Made by a program: the position numbers and the translations under genes. Below the pieces are notes generated by a model. That model ran no database searches. It saw nothing but the letters and a program-made list of their open reading frames with translations, and had not been told where the DNA came from. From Macrocystis pyrifera (Eukaryota > Sar > Phaeophyceae > Laminariales > Laminariaceae), in NCBI GenBank assembly GCA_031763025.1, contig JASSKH010000020.1:3379756-3443755 (forward strand): a stretch of DNA of 64,000 nucleotides, given 5' to 3'. The stretch's first letter is position 1. Every line of letters starts with the position of its first letter. Positions 31,390-44,335 of this stretch are shown here, piece by piece.

Positions 31390-32240
31390 TTGACTGTTTC
31401 GCGCAAAGTGACCACTGAGTCGGACTTTGATATACATAATGTAGTGGTCTGGTTCAGCCTTAGCTGCGGCAGAAGGCTGTGGGACGACTTGACGATCTTG
31501 TGCTCTAGCTCGATGGGCTTGACGGGTTAGGATGTAGTCGATCCGCTTATGGTCATTCGGGCTGGAACCGTTTTGTGTATGCGAAACCCCACCCTTGCGC
31601 ATGCCGAAAATCGTGTTGATGAGAGCTAACTTGCAAATGGTGGAGAACGACAGGAGTCGTTTGCCAATATCGTTTCGAAGATTACGTCCATATACTCCAA
31701 ACACTCTACTTTCATCATCATCGCACCGTTTCTATCCTCTGTGCAGTTCGCGCGTTGGTATCCATCAGTACAAACAGACACTCGTTCTTCGAGATCATTC
31801 CCGCCACGTCCTCCAGCCTCTGCCAGAAAATACGATTCAGTTCGACGTCCTTGGCACAATCAGTTAGAGCATACGCAACGGCGAAATTAACTGCCTCGTA
31901 TTTGCTAGCCAGCACAAAGCGCATAGATATAAACCGCTCGGCAATGAACTGATGAGCGTACACAGACTTACTGCACAGCGACTACTTTAAAGCTAGACCT
32001 TCGCCGTATAACCCTTGCCTGGCAGCTGTGCTTTCCTGACCTAAACACAAAACGCGATACCCCGCCGCACGGAACGTCGTGCTGCCGGACCTCCGAGGTT
32101 TCTGCAAGCCAATGAAGTCATAGCCGACTTACCGTTCATTCGCCAGTACACGGTCGTCATTTCCGTACCCGTTCATCCCCTTTACAGCCAGGGTGCGCAC
32201 ATTGTAGGTCGCTACCGCCACCAGGGCCTCCTTCTGTCTC
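31390..32240 (-). pseudogene. LINE endonuclease (EEP/APE type), degenerate
   Basis: The reading starts with basic residues and VAVATYNVRTLAVKGMNGYG, typical of an apurinic-type LINE endonuclease, then YDFIGLQKPRRSGSTTFRAA. The mid-domain motif is VLMDTNARTAQR (about 31750). The C-terminal motifs are DHKRIDYILTRQAHRARAQD, a DHY in place of the usual SDH, and VRLSGHFARN. A TAA falls early in the domain, at a position where one C-to-T change restores Gln, and the frame changes at least twice. Confidence 0.8.
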
Positions 32241-32260
32241 TTACGAGCCTCGCGTGCTGC

Positions 32261-34160
32261 TTTCTATGCCAGGCGACGTGAGTCTCGTCCACGCCTCCAT
32301 TATTTATTCTGTTGTTTCTTTTTCTTCTCTATGGCGAAAGTGGCTCTCCGCTTCGTACCCCTGTTCGCGCCTTGGCTTCCGTTGGCTGGGTGTAGCCGTC
32401 CCGTTAAGAAGAAAAAACATCACCCCCCCACGCGGTCCTTGAAGCGACCACGACATCAGCCGGACCGCGCAAAGTTCCCTCTCTACCCAGCCCGAAGCTC
32501 GATGTTCGTCTAACTGTCGCTAGCCCGTTGCAGTCCTAGCGAACTTCTTCGGCCCACCCCAAGACGGGGCTGGACGAAGAAACTGGAAACGACTGGCTCC
32601 ATAATGTAGCATGGGGTAATCGAAAGAAACAACGAAAAAAAAATTGAAAACAAAACCACGGAAGGAGTCGCGTGCCTCTACGAGGGGAAGTGGCAGACAA
32701 CCAAAAACAAACTAAAAACCAATACAGTGTCGTGCATTACCACATGTACCTACCCTGTGTTTTTCGTACCCAGCACGATGGCATCGAAAAACAGTGGTCG
32801 TCTCTCAATAGTGCGATCTGCGTTTGAGGTGGGTGCAACTTTAGCGCGGTTACACATACAACTCACACACCCACCACGTGATATTTCACCACCCGAGACA
32901 CCGACACCACCACCAACCGCACCGATCACCAACGCCCCCAATTACAACAACGCCAGCAGCACCAACGCACACCACCACCAACAGGTACAAGGACTGCACC
33001 GACGAACGAACAGTTACAGACCGATACTCGTAATCGTATAATAATATCGGTACAACGATCATCACAAGCAATATATATCGTAAATGCGATTTCAGACAAA
33101 AAATAAGTATCAACTTGGAGAACCGGTGACGGGTACCCATGCCTATAAACCCATTCGTAGGTACGTCGCAGCATTGACCACTCACAAAGGTGTCCAGGAC
33201 GCTTGTTTGAGAATGATTTAGACCGTGTACCTTCAAAAATATCGAGAGACATGGGGATACCTCTCGTCGGATTTTGTGTTCAACATTTTTTGTTTTCCAG
33301 TGTCCGATGTTCTTCGTGATTTACAGGGCATTTCGTAGTCGGGTGCTGTATGATGCTGTAGTAAACCAAGAGAAGAAAATATATTTTCTGAGAATCGCCG
33401 CGATCACGTTGTTTACCGCTCTACACATTCCCTCGTCCACAGACTATCCAGATGCAACTCTGTTGAGCAGGACTTCAAGCTTGCGAGAACAGCATTGCCT
33501 GAGTTCACGTGGGAGTCCACGCGCTGTTACAGCTGCGATCTTCACACTGGACTCTTCATATTGGAGTTGTGCTGTTCGGCGCAGCCGACAAGTACCCGTG
33601 CAGATATGGGCATACATATTATACATGTGCTGCTCCGTTTGTACTTATCCGTGCTACTATTATGGCAGTATGCGGCTATTTTGCGAATCGGATCGCAAGG
33701 GGCGTCTGGTTGTCAGTACGTCACTTTATAAGGGGACCACGGCTGTAGCTATTGCTATGAATGCTGTAGGCGACTTGGCTGACAAGAATACGTGTGTCCA
33801 TGCCCGAAGATAGAAATCGATATACGTGAATAGTATTAATAACCGGATGAAAAAAGCGATTCATGTTTCTGGCATGATGTCAACGACCTGTTTTTTCGTA
33901 AACTCAGCGCCGCTCTGGCCAGTATTCTGCTTGTCGAGTGTCGCTGTGCGAACCAGGCAAACAATTCGCATGTAAGGCGTCGATGAAGGGATTGCATCCG
34001 TCTAAATGTCCGCAGTGCCCGCCAATACAAACAACGTAATCCTGAACCCCTCGGAAAATGTGTTGGGCTTTGCCTTTTATGGGACGAGTGTCGTAGGTCT
34101 TGCTGTGACCTCGTTTGCTGTGACCTCGTGTTCACGACGGTTACCGGACATACTCCGCAC
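32261..34160. other. no gene recognised
   Basis: May contain the LINE 5' end to about 32650 (basic, A-rich). A 179-codon frame at 33274-33813 overlaps two competing frames and shows no domain. CAC/CCA-rich sequence lies near 32870-32990. Confidence 0.4.
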
Positions 34161-34269
34161 TATTATGGGGGTCCATAGTTAACGGGGCCAATTTTTGTTA
34201 GTAAAAATAGGTAAATATATAGTTTTTTATGTATACCATAGGTCCTATTAACTATGTACCCCCGTAATA
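34161..34269 (+). mobile_element. 109-bp MITE, copy 6
   Basis: TATTATGGGGGTCCATAG ... GTACCCCCGTAATA. Forward interior (TTTTTGTTAGTAAAAATAGG). Confidence 0.94.
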
Positions 34270-37200
34270 GTTTTATAGTTCGCACAGCACTAAGCTTTAA
34301 CTAAAACTGGTGGAATCTCTCGGACGGGAGTAATCCCGATCAATATATATGTTTTTGCGTCTCTTTTTATTCGCCGTGGTCATGACGAGTCCAACACAAT
34401 TACAGTTTCAATGCAGTAGGTGGTGCGGTGAGATTTGTATGTTTCGTTATCGTTTGCTTCTCTTTAGATGTGATTTCATGGGTTCAATCATCTTCACTTG
34501 TATAATCCGTGGCGAAGACCACGTGTCGTTACGATTTTACCTGTGAATACTACGATTTCTTCCCTGACCGGTAGACTACTCCTGCATACACCCGCTCTTT
34601 CGTTTCGTTTCGCTGCATTCCCCAGAACTACTCGCCCCCTCGTAGGTCAGCATGGTGCGATTCGCTCAACATGCTATTAGTGCGGGAGCTGCGCTCCTTG
34701 TCCTGGCACTGTATGCACAAGGGCAGTCTCTGCGTAAGTTTGGGGTCCTCGTTTAATAGTATGCAAGAACTCGGCACAGGCTGTAGACTTAAGGGCGGTG
34801 ATGTGATGAAAAATATCTACTGCACGTGGTGTTTCCGCACGATACCGGGTGCTATCGATACATCATAGCAAATAATTAGCGGTTCCTCCGCTACGTCAAC
34901 ACTTGCACGTCAGGAGCACACTAACTTAGGCTTACTCTCTGCTATGCCTGACGTAGGGGAGACTGCGGTTCGTAAGGGTGCGTACAGTTGTATATTTCGG
35001 AATTGAGACACACGCTGAACTAAGGAGCTCTGATTGGCTGCATGAACGAGCGTTCTTGCTCTTATCGGATGACCTGCTCCTGTGTCGACCCACCCGTCCC
35101 GTTCAACTACCAAGGAGAGTCGGCCGACACACAAGGCACCATTCGGCGGGTATCTAGTTGTCACATACCAAAATGTAAAACACCTCAACAAGGATACCGG
35201 ATCTCAGCCAGCGCCTTACCACACGTTTGGGTGCATTTGTCTCGTGCCAATCACATCGCATGGTTGCATCACCTCCACATGACACAGCTAAAATATTGCG
35301 GGTCCAAACCTTTGGCTGACGTCCCCTGTCTCCTCCGTTGTCTGTTCCCATGACGTAACAATTGTGCCGTGAACAAACTCAGCGGGGGAAAGGTGCACGG
35401 AACCGACCGACTGCCTGACAAGATGCTGCGGGACAAGATCGTCTAACCCGAAGTGCCAACGTACGTGTATCTAATGTTGACGACACTCTAGGAGATGGCG
35501 GGGAAGACGGCACCCCTCTCAAACCACACAACGACATAGCAATAGGTTGTGTGATGTACCCGTGGTAGGTGGAACATTCGCCCCCTTCCAGGATTACCTC
35601 CACGCGACACCTGCTCGCATGTAGGCAGCACATGTTTAGCTCATCTAGCTAGTAAATGACGGTGCTCTTTACCCCAACACCATCGGACTTGTACTCCTAT
35701 TTAGAAAACATTATAAAATGTATGTCTACTGTAGTCCGTGAGAATAAAGTTTACCGGTTCCATTTTTGATTTTGTGTTTCACGTGTGCTTTTGGGCGACT
35801 TGCAAAGGGAAACAAAATTCCTCAAGCCGGGAACCTTCTCGCTATAATGGTGCACCCCTCCCGCAGCATGTGCGTAGACCGAGTCTAATTCGAGGGGCAC
35901 TTTCACGAAAACATATCCATACGTTTGACATATCATGATCTAGGTCGTCCTGATCCTCACCTGCCGTAGTCAAAGGGTGTGCAGGATCTGCAGAAAAAAA
36001 AATATCCATCCAAAGAAGCATGTGCTATCGATCATCCAGATATAAATATGACTTCCAACATTTTGAGCTAGATTCTACCGATCAGGAACCTATCCGTCCT
36101 GAAAGGTCTAGGACATCATGTTGGAGTCGACTATCTGTCCGAGTGGTGGAAGTACCTAGTACCGTTGACCTAACGTCTGAGAGTCATCAACACGACTCGA
36201 TACACACCTGTTCGTGGTTGTGCTATTTGTTGGCCTGCTTATTGGCTCAATAACGTATCTTACTGTTCCAAGGTTCCGGTGGTGGCTAGGAGCAGACTTC
36301 TCTAGATTAGGGGCCTCTGACAGGGCAGGTGCTACCACTAGCGTAGCACGAATGATGCATTCGAAAGAAATTATAACGCGGGTACCACTGCTACCCTGAT
36401 GTATTGCTGTAGCACGGTCTCGAACCGCGTAGTACGGGACAAACAGTAATTATGCGCTGCGTGAGACAATTAAAAAAGTCATGCGCTCTATCGTCACCTG
36501 CTACGTGCCTTCGTGCGGCACGAATATACCTATCTCAAGGCGGTAACACGTGATGTTTTAGTGGTGAATGTAGAGCTCAAGCTGGAGCCGGGTACAGAGA
36601 GCGGTTTATTTGCGGTTAGGGCTCTTATTTTTAGTTGGTTTTCTTCCTTCGGAGTTCTCCTCCGTGATCAAGGTTGAAACGCATGCTTCACATTGTCAGA
36701 TGACAATAATACTAACAGTGGAATCGTATTTTATTGTCGTTTTTCTCGTCACATTGGTTAGCTTGGCCCATCAAATTCTTCCCTGCTAGTCGATACCCAG
36801 GTCCGGGGTTACCCTTCAGGCTCTTCTCCCCGCTACTCAAAACAATGGTGTGTGCCTTGCAGTTTTCTCTCGAGAAATATATTTATTTCCGCGTCGACTG
36901 GCGACGAATTACATATTCGATCACGACTTGAGCGATACTGGACAATCCGGGTTGAATCTATTGCGATGTGCCGGCATCTGCGTCCATTTGAAGGGTGTTG
37001 GTGATATGCCTGACGTACTAGATGTGATTGAGCTACTGCGCGCATGTATTATAGGGCTTCAATCCTTTAGAACACCACCTGAAGGAAACCTGCAGTAGAT
37101 ATTCTCCCTGCCAAGAGCCGTTCTACGAACGAGATTCACACTAGTCTTTCATCACACGCTCGTATGCCCCCCCAGGGTATATAGGCGGAGTTTATTGCAG

Positions 37201-39629
37201 ACAGACATGGAATACGACTGATGCTACAGGCTTTTATTCGTGTAGGTACGCTTTATGCCCAACAATGTAGAGCACAAGTTACATACTCGTCCTTCAACAG
37301 GCCCCCGGTAAGGACGCCGGGGTGTCTCAGAACCTCTGTGGTAGAACGCTTCGTACTGCAATACACAAAAGCAGCAAACGAATCGTTTGTTCAGACTTCT
37401 TTCGTGAGCACTTCTGTGGCCACCACCCTATTGTTTACCTTTTCAGAAACGAGAGTCATCGCCTGTATAGTACGTACCACAGTATCGAACAAAACCCAAA
37501 TGAGGCTAGTTGAAGTAACGGACGAGTCCGATGTTTTGTACCCGAAAAATGCTCCTCTTGAAAGATGCGTGATTTGTTGTCCACAGGTTTGATGGCGAGG
37601 GATACAGACGTGAACCCGTGTGATGTCTATACCGGCTTGGTCGCCGTGCTGGTGAACCTTCACAACGAAACAAAGTCCGATATTGATCACCAACTTGGTT
37701 CGTTGGCGTGATATAAACATATATTATATTTACCCTGCGATGTTGGTGGATTTGCCATTTCACGCGTCTTCGGCAGTCGTAGATCAGTGGTATGTTCCAC
37801 ATGATCATAGGTCTTATTCTTCAATGTCTACCATGCCATATTCAGCAATAAAAAAAAGCTTGCCATCATTCTACTGCATTATGCGCGAACTGCATCCTGC
37901 TCAACAGTTAGATCTGCTGTCATACGTGCACCGCCTTGTTGCTTTCCCTTTTTAAGACGCACGAACAAGACTCAACGGACAATTTTGCGTGACGACGGAC
38001 GGATGCGACTGCGCCGTCGGGAGGTGCGCGGATGGCACTTGTGACTCTGGTGAGGTACCACGGTAGCGTCACGTCGTGTTGCACGAGATTAACGCGTCGA
38101 GGCGTCCCAATGTAGGGCTATTAGCGCACAAATTCCAAAGCAATATGCCGTTGATGGGGCTCGTCGCCCAAGGTACTTAGTATACATCGTCCGAATCCCA
38201 GTTACGTCTGAAAATACTATAGGCTATAATTGTATTCTTGGTTTATCGGAGTGTTCGTCGGGTTAATCTTCACTATATCTCCAATGCACTGATGTATAAA
38301 AAATGGTTGTCAAGTGGCAAGCCTAACAAAATGTGGCGTGCAACCCTACGGTAGGTGGCGTTTGGTAGCGCGTCGATGATCTTTGATATTACCAGCCAAA
38401 CCCACCGTTCGGGGTACGTAGTTTGCAAAGACAGCTTCCGTCAAGCCTGGAGTATGTACGGTGACAAATCGTTTCTTTGGGTGGTCTAGACCGGCGACGA
38501 ACCAGTATTGACCGTCTACATGCATACACTCACGTGGTATGTTCAGCGGAAAGTAGGTGTGTGGCGCGGCGAGCAGAATACCGGAGATAAAGTGAGCTAG
38601 CGTGGCGCGAACGCACAAGCGATGTTGCCCATGTTTAGAGAACACACACTCAACTCCGACTGGCAGACTGCGTGTTTTATAGAAACGATTCCTGAGAGTT
38701 GTGTCGTGCGCAATACATGTACCCGCAATCGAGTCGGTCTTCACTCACACCTGGTACGTTTTAGTTGTGGCGTTGTATTTCTTTTTGAACCTTTTCTTTT
38801 TCTGCACCCAGTTTGTATGTGGTTGTCAAGGGTCGAGGTTTTCGACCGTTTTCGTTTCATGGGTAACTCATGATATTTTTCTTCGCAATATTTTCCTCGT
38901 TGTAGTGCCTCTTTTAGCCTAGGGGTTAATAACGTGTATTCACATGCACCGGGGTGAGTACGTGGAGACATATTCCAAAAATTATTTAGTCTTCTCATCC
39001 GCTGTGTACTGTGTGTGTAACATCCACAACGTTTTTAGCTCTGGCGATAGCTGTACGCTTGAAACTTCCGCGAAGTCAGATCGTACAGAAGAGGATGAGC
39101 TAGGGCTGTTGCGAGGGACATCGTTCGTCCCAAGCCGGATGAAGTTGACTGGGTTGGCCGCGATCCTGTGGTTTCGAATTTATTCTAATAAATTTTTTTT
39201 CGAGGACGTTGGGGCTTCGTGGTCACATTTTTCGTTGTGTTCAATTATATTCGAACGTACAAGTAACATGGCCTACTAGGGCGCCATGCCACAGTCATCT
39301 CTGGACTACTATAGTCGGTCAACATTTCGCGGCTACAATATAGTCTTGGTTTTCAACTTGAATGAAATAGGGAATCTTGGCATTGTGGTGTCTTGTACGC
39401 CGAAACCAAATATTATCAAACAACCATTAAAACAGTTGTTCAGTGATTCACCCCGTGACCGTTTTGTCACCCACATCATCGTGGTACAGCAGTGGTAATA
39501 TCTGCACAACCGGTTAACGGTGCTACTGCCACACGAGTTGTTTCCTCCTTGTGATACAGTCTTACGAGTGCCCAATATGTTTCGTGAAAATTTACTCGAT
39601 AGAAACAACGCATTGGAATGTGACACGCT
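34270..39629. other. no gene recognised
   Basis: About 5.4 kb of roughly balanced composition. Many 60-130-codon frames exist on both strands but none shows a family motif or extended length. A small Cys/Gly motif occurs at 37996-38043 (see findings). Confidence 0.4.
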
Positions 39630-40200
39630 GGGACCCAAGCGTCTCCTGGTTCCTCGGTTTCCGCTCACTCTAATACATTGGTGTTTTATCGGAACATGAA
39701 GCAGATGGCTAGTTCAACACGCTACGTTCAGAACACCGGCTGGTTCGCGCTTTCCGGAGAGCGACAGTGACGTGAAAGCAGTTTGTGTTTCTCTCGATGT
39801 TGATCTCCCGCAGTTTCTCAACAGAAGCCTACACGCCGAGTTTGACGTGCTGGTGTAGTTGGGGTGCATTACATGAGACATAAATGACCCAACTGAACGA
39901 TTGCACCCCACGTGTGGACAGCTACAGCTCCTCACAGAAACCAACACAACACCAAATTGAGGGATGGATGCCGTGAAGCAATGTCTGAGGGTGTCGGGCG
40001 CCCCAGACGGCAGTCGTAGCCACTCACAAACGACTCACGGGGTGTTTTTGTGTACTAGAAGTTGCGGGTAAGCAGCATCAAAAACTGTCAAAAACGTAAA
40101 AAAATGTTTCCTTTCGCGCATGGGAGCATAGGACAATGGCGAGATTAACGAACAAGATATGGCCTTCACTACAGGATTACCGTTCTCCGGGGAAAATACA
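39630..40200 (+). repeat. dispersed repeat, partner of 26785-27470
   Basis: Direct-orientation partner lacking the MITE. It contains ACCCAAGCGTCTCCTGGT, ACAGCTACAGCTCCTCACAG, GGGTGTCGGGCGCCCCAGAC and a terminal ATGGCGAGATTAACG region. A frame starting at the ATG at 40136 runs 96 codons, while the other copy's equivalent ends early, so a protein is not supported. Confidence 0.72.
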
Positions 40201-43200
40201 TGCCTCTTCGGCGGTCGTCATCCGAGATGCTGAGGGAGAAAATACCTCATTCTCATGGTGGACAGTAAGTTGTTGGACACAAAAAAGGCTGAAAAGCTCA
40301 GTATTAATGTACATCTGCATCGAACATTCTAAGACTACTACATACGGATCTTGGTTTCAAATCATTCGCTCGTGTTCCATATGGTACGTATATCTGTTGC
40401 CGAACCGCCTACCGGCGGATACTTGACGCATTCCTCACGGTGCTAGCGCATTTAGGACGGCAGTCCCGTTTTGGGGAAATGTTTCTTGAAATTTGACTGG
40501 TTTGTTACCTAGCCGGGACTGCAGTTATGAAAGGGTTAAGAGCGCTTCCGGGGTTTTGACTACGCCTAACGCACGTATTTCGTACGTCCTGTTCTCGCTG
40601 TCTTCTGTCTGGTCCGACTTGCAGGAGCCACACGCATTGGCAACGGTGGAGGTACGACAACGCCGCAAGCATGTAGTGTGCGTACAGGGGCTATGCCCTT
40701 GCTCATGCGAATCACAGCGCGCACACACCTACACGCAATGCCTTCATTTTCACTGGATGAAAAGCCCCTCTGCGACGCAACGCTTCTCGTGTAGGGTAAA
40801 AAGCAGATAGCTCCTTTTGTTCTACCAGGTACTGTATGTTTGTCTCGCTTATGCTGAACTACCCAGATTCGAGGATTGCGTGGCAACAACAGCACGTGTG
40901 CTGAGGATGTAAGGTTGCAAAAGTTTGATCTTGACAGGTTATAAAATATCCTGCGCGTACGCATCAGTCGTACCACGATGCCTCGCGGCGCGTCAAGAAC
41001 GTGCATCTGGACGAGGCGATATCGGCGTGGTCCGTGCAACACGCCCATTTCCGACGCTGACCAAAATCTAATAGCTGCGTCTAACGTCCACCTGTTGCCA
41101 GACAGACCCCGAGCGGACGCCAGCCTATTACAAGTAGGGTGCGTATATTTCGAAAGAAAACCACTGTCTCGAGTACATGGACTGTTTGTATACGAACTTT
41201 AAGTTAGATCAATTTGGCATCCTGGAACGTTGGCACATTAACATTCCTGCATGTTGCACCGTTTTATACCGGTAAATTCCTAATTGACGCCCAACGAAAG
41301 ATGTGCACAGATTCCGTCGTACATCAAGGGAGGAAAACTCTCGATACTCACACCATGATATTCTACCGTATATGTACGTAGGCAATCAATCGAAACTCGA
41401 ATGTTGTACTCGCACCGATAGCCGACATAGCAACACATAGGTAAACCAAACCCCTCGCAACATGAACTCAACTGATTCACATCCTCGTCCTGACATATGT
41501 CCACCTAAAGCAATTGTCCCCCGCAACCACCACTTCCGCAGCAATAAAAGAGAGGCTTTAACGTGCCCAGTATTCGTGGCTTTCTCCCACGTCCCGCCAA
41601 CATGTACGCCGGGTGGCGACGAACTCAATGTATACACCGTAGAAAACAAAGAGCCATACCGTTGTGTTTAATCCGTCTTCGACGGCTGCCTTGCCAATGT
41701 GAGCGGCACCCAACAAAGGTTGACATGACGCCCACCTGCCCCTCTCGCCGTTCTGCCCCCGCTATGTTTTTTGGTGCCTGGAAACCGTCGGTTGTGAATG
41801 GGAAAAGTTTGCTCAACGGACGTTGCGTGCAACTCGGGATGCTGCGCTTTAAATATGCTCGTACCACTATGCGTCGGTAAGTTCGTGCCGTGTAGGGGGG
41901 ATATGTGTTAACCTCATGCGTAGAACCGCGACTTCCATTCGCACCCCACCCTGGGGATGGTCCACCGAGTCTTTAGGCACGCACCACACAAAATTATTGT
42001 GAAACCGTATACCGCGCAAAGCAACCTCAAAGATGATGAGCACGAACGAGAATGCGCTTCGAAAGTCATCATCAGAGTTGTCTACGTTAGTATGCGTATC
42101 ACCTCTTTCTTGGCGGGAGGTGTGTTCCAGGGATGTTCGCCGTGTCGTGAAACGCGGGGATGTACCAGGTACGTTACCGTATCTGATAGCTGTGGCGGAC
42201 CGGAAATATTTGATTTTCGCCAAAGGTTGTGTTGCCGCTGGCTACGTATTACGCTTCTCAAAAATCCTTCTAATTTCACAGAAGGCGGACGTCGTTGTCA
42301 TCGTCGTTCGTGGCAACTCTCCGATATCTGTACTAAACAGTCTCCAGGAGTTTCCAATGTGTGCATGGAGTAGTTTCTGCTACACGTAACGTTTGATAAA
42401 CTTCGTGATCACAACAACACTGAGAAACATTCTATGGGTTTCTATACCGGAAACTAACTTGTACCGTATATTTTATTACTGTGCAAACGTGTATCGCAAA
42501 ATCCTTTTCGGGCTAGATAAGTGTCCAACGTCCGTGTTGGCGACGGACCGAGCCACACAACCTCTGCCAACGCGTTGTATATCAATGGTGACTGAAAACG
42601 GGGGTATTTCTTCATAACAGGGGGATCATTGACTTGTGTCAAGAATATCTTTGCAAGAAGACGAATCTTTCCAATGACTCACTCTCACCGTCACCGAGCT
42701 CAAGGTTTCCTATGGGTAAAGATTACTTTCTTTCAACGACTGTATGTACATGTGGCAATATCCGAACCAACGCGCACCCGCCGTATGTTGAATGAGCAGC
42801 ACTTATGTTTACAACAATATTACGTTGTGGGATACTACAAACTTTGTGCCGTAAGCAAATGTGGCATTGACGAGGCATTTGGATTACTGCATTCTTGCGT
42901 AATATGTTGTCATGCGATCGTCTCTTCGGTCCGGCCCAGTGTAGGCCGGTCTGAATCGGCCCAGTCCAGCGTACGATATACGAACACAACTGATGCGAGG
43001 CATTGCACAAGTATACAATTAAAACGTCGTGATTGAAAAAAGCTCTGATATACGTTGTCAATATTAAAATATGCTAGAGGAGCCATGCGTTCTACGAGAT
43101 AGTATCGCTATACCAGGTAAGAGAAAGCGAGTACGCTTATGTGTTCGTTGACTGAATCATGCTTTACACTTGTGCCTTGCGATGTGGACATGGGACTGCT

Positions 43201-44144
43201 GCCCCTTCGAATGACCAGATGTGTACATTGACCGCCATCGACCGACGTTTGCATATCCCTCTACAGATAAAGGGGCAATACTCCCCCTTGAGGCGTGCTC
43301 TACGAAAGACGGATGCGACTGTTTTGCCGGGCTGTGCGAGGGTGGCTTCTGCCCAGGTGCAGTAGTAACAGCCACTGCTGTTTGGACATTGTCGTACGGA
43401 TTGTGTCGTTTAGCTATGCGACAAACGGGCAGACCTTGCCAAGACAATAGTATTAGACGTGCTTGGTCTCTCGAACGAAAAATGAACCAATACAATACCC
43501 CATGCAATCCCCACACTGTGTGTATCCTCTTGGAGAGCCCGAATCAACTACCAAAACAATGATATCCGTGCTGTTATCCGCCGTTTGCGAACAAACCGAA
43601 CGTCCGGACGTACGCGTTAGCGCGTGTAACGCTCGTGGCGTACGACTCCTTCATTGAAAATCGACGCTGATTTGTACCATCTACCAAACACATAGTCGCT
43701 GATGCTGTACGTGTCGCTTCTAATCCTCAAGTTTCCCTCTCAAGTCTCAAGAAAACAGGGACTCGAAAAATGCGTATTAGTACCAAAGCGGAATAGTTGT
43801 GGAGCGCCGGTGAGCGTTCGAGGCGTGAAGATAACGTCTATAGATTAATCGTGGTCTTCTGTAACGATTAGACACTTGACAATGAAGATATCAATGGCGC
43901 CTATATCTGACTGCTATACGAGGGGCGGTTGTTGGACGTTGCCGGAGTTCTTGCATTTGGTAACAGATTCGTACGGCAGAGTACTTACTTATTTATTCGT
44001 GACGTGGGTCTATTCGTCGGGAGCAAGTGACTGCAGGACGCTGTCAATCGCAGTCCCCCTCTCCTGTCCTAAACGTGGAGATCAGAAGCTTTGACGGCGT
44101 TAGGCTGTCTCCAGAACTATCACCGTCATATACAGCATCTGTGG
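40201..44144. other. no gene recognised
   Basis: About 3.9 kb. Only chance-length frames. A Cys/Gly motif related to that at 38.0 kb lies at about 43300-43350. Confidence 0.4.
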
Positions 44145-44335
44145 CGTTCTGCAATATAGATTCACCCTACATTTTCTGGCGCTCCGTCCCTCACCCGAAA
44201 ACTGACTTTGGCAAAAATCAATTTTTATCACGATGAATAATCTCATGGCCCAAGCATACGAAAACGTCATTTTTCGAAACAAGGTTGGCATTCCGGAAAT
44301 TTTGGGTTAAGGATAATCCCCGTCATTCGGAACAC
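44145..44335 (-). repeat. dispersed repeat, inverted partner of 14725-14920
   Basis: The reverse complement reads GAATGACGGGG, CCCAAAATTTCCGGAATGCC, AAATGACGTTTTCGTATG and CCAAAGTCAGTTTTCGGGTG, colinear with 14725-14920. Confidence 0.65.

Larger units (their letters stand above)
28985..32260 (-). mobile_element. LINE (non-LTR retrotransposon), longest copy
   Basis: On the minus strand the order is endonuclease (about 32240-31390), linker, reverse transcriptase (about 31110-29900), C-terminal region (to about 29640) and the T-rich 3' region ending at the run of C/G near 29000. The 3' region matches copies 1 and 2 closely. Internal deletion, frameshifts and stops show it is inactive. The 5' limit is uncertain; sequence to about 32650 may belong to it. 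Confidence 0.85.

Noticed and set aside
33274-33813. 179-codon frame, hydrophobic and Cys/Tyr-rich
   Set aside because: Two other frames over the same bases are equally open, there is no recognisable domain, and frames of this size arise by chance in a 64-kb window.
38346-38744. 132-codon minus-strand frame that looks protein-like
   Set aside because: No motif, no neighbours and no splice context. Tens of frames above 100 codons are expected by chance at this composition.
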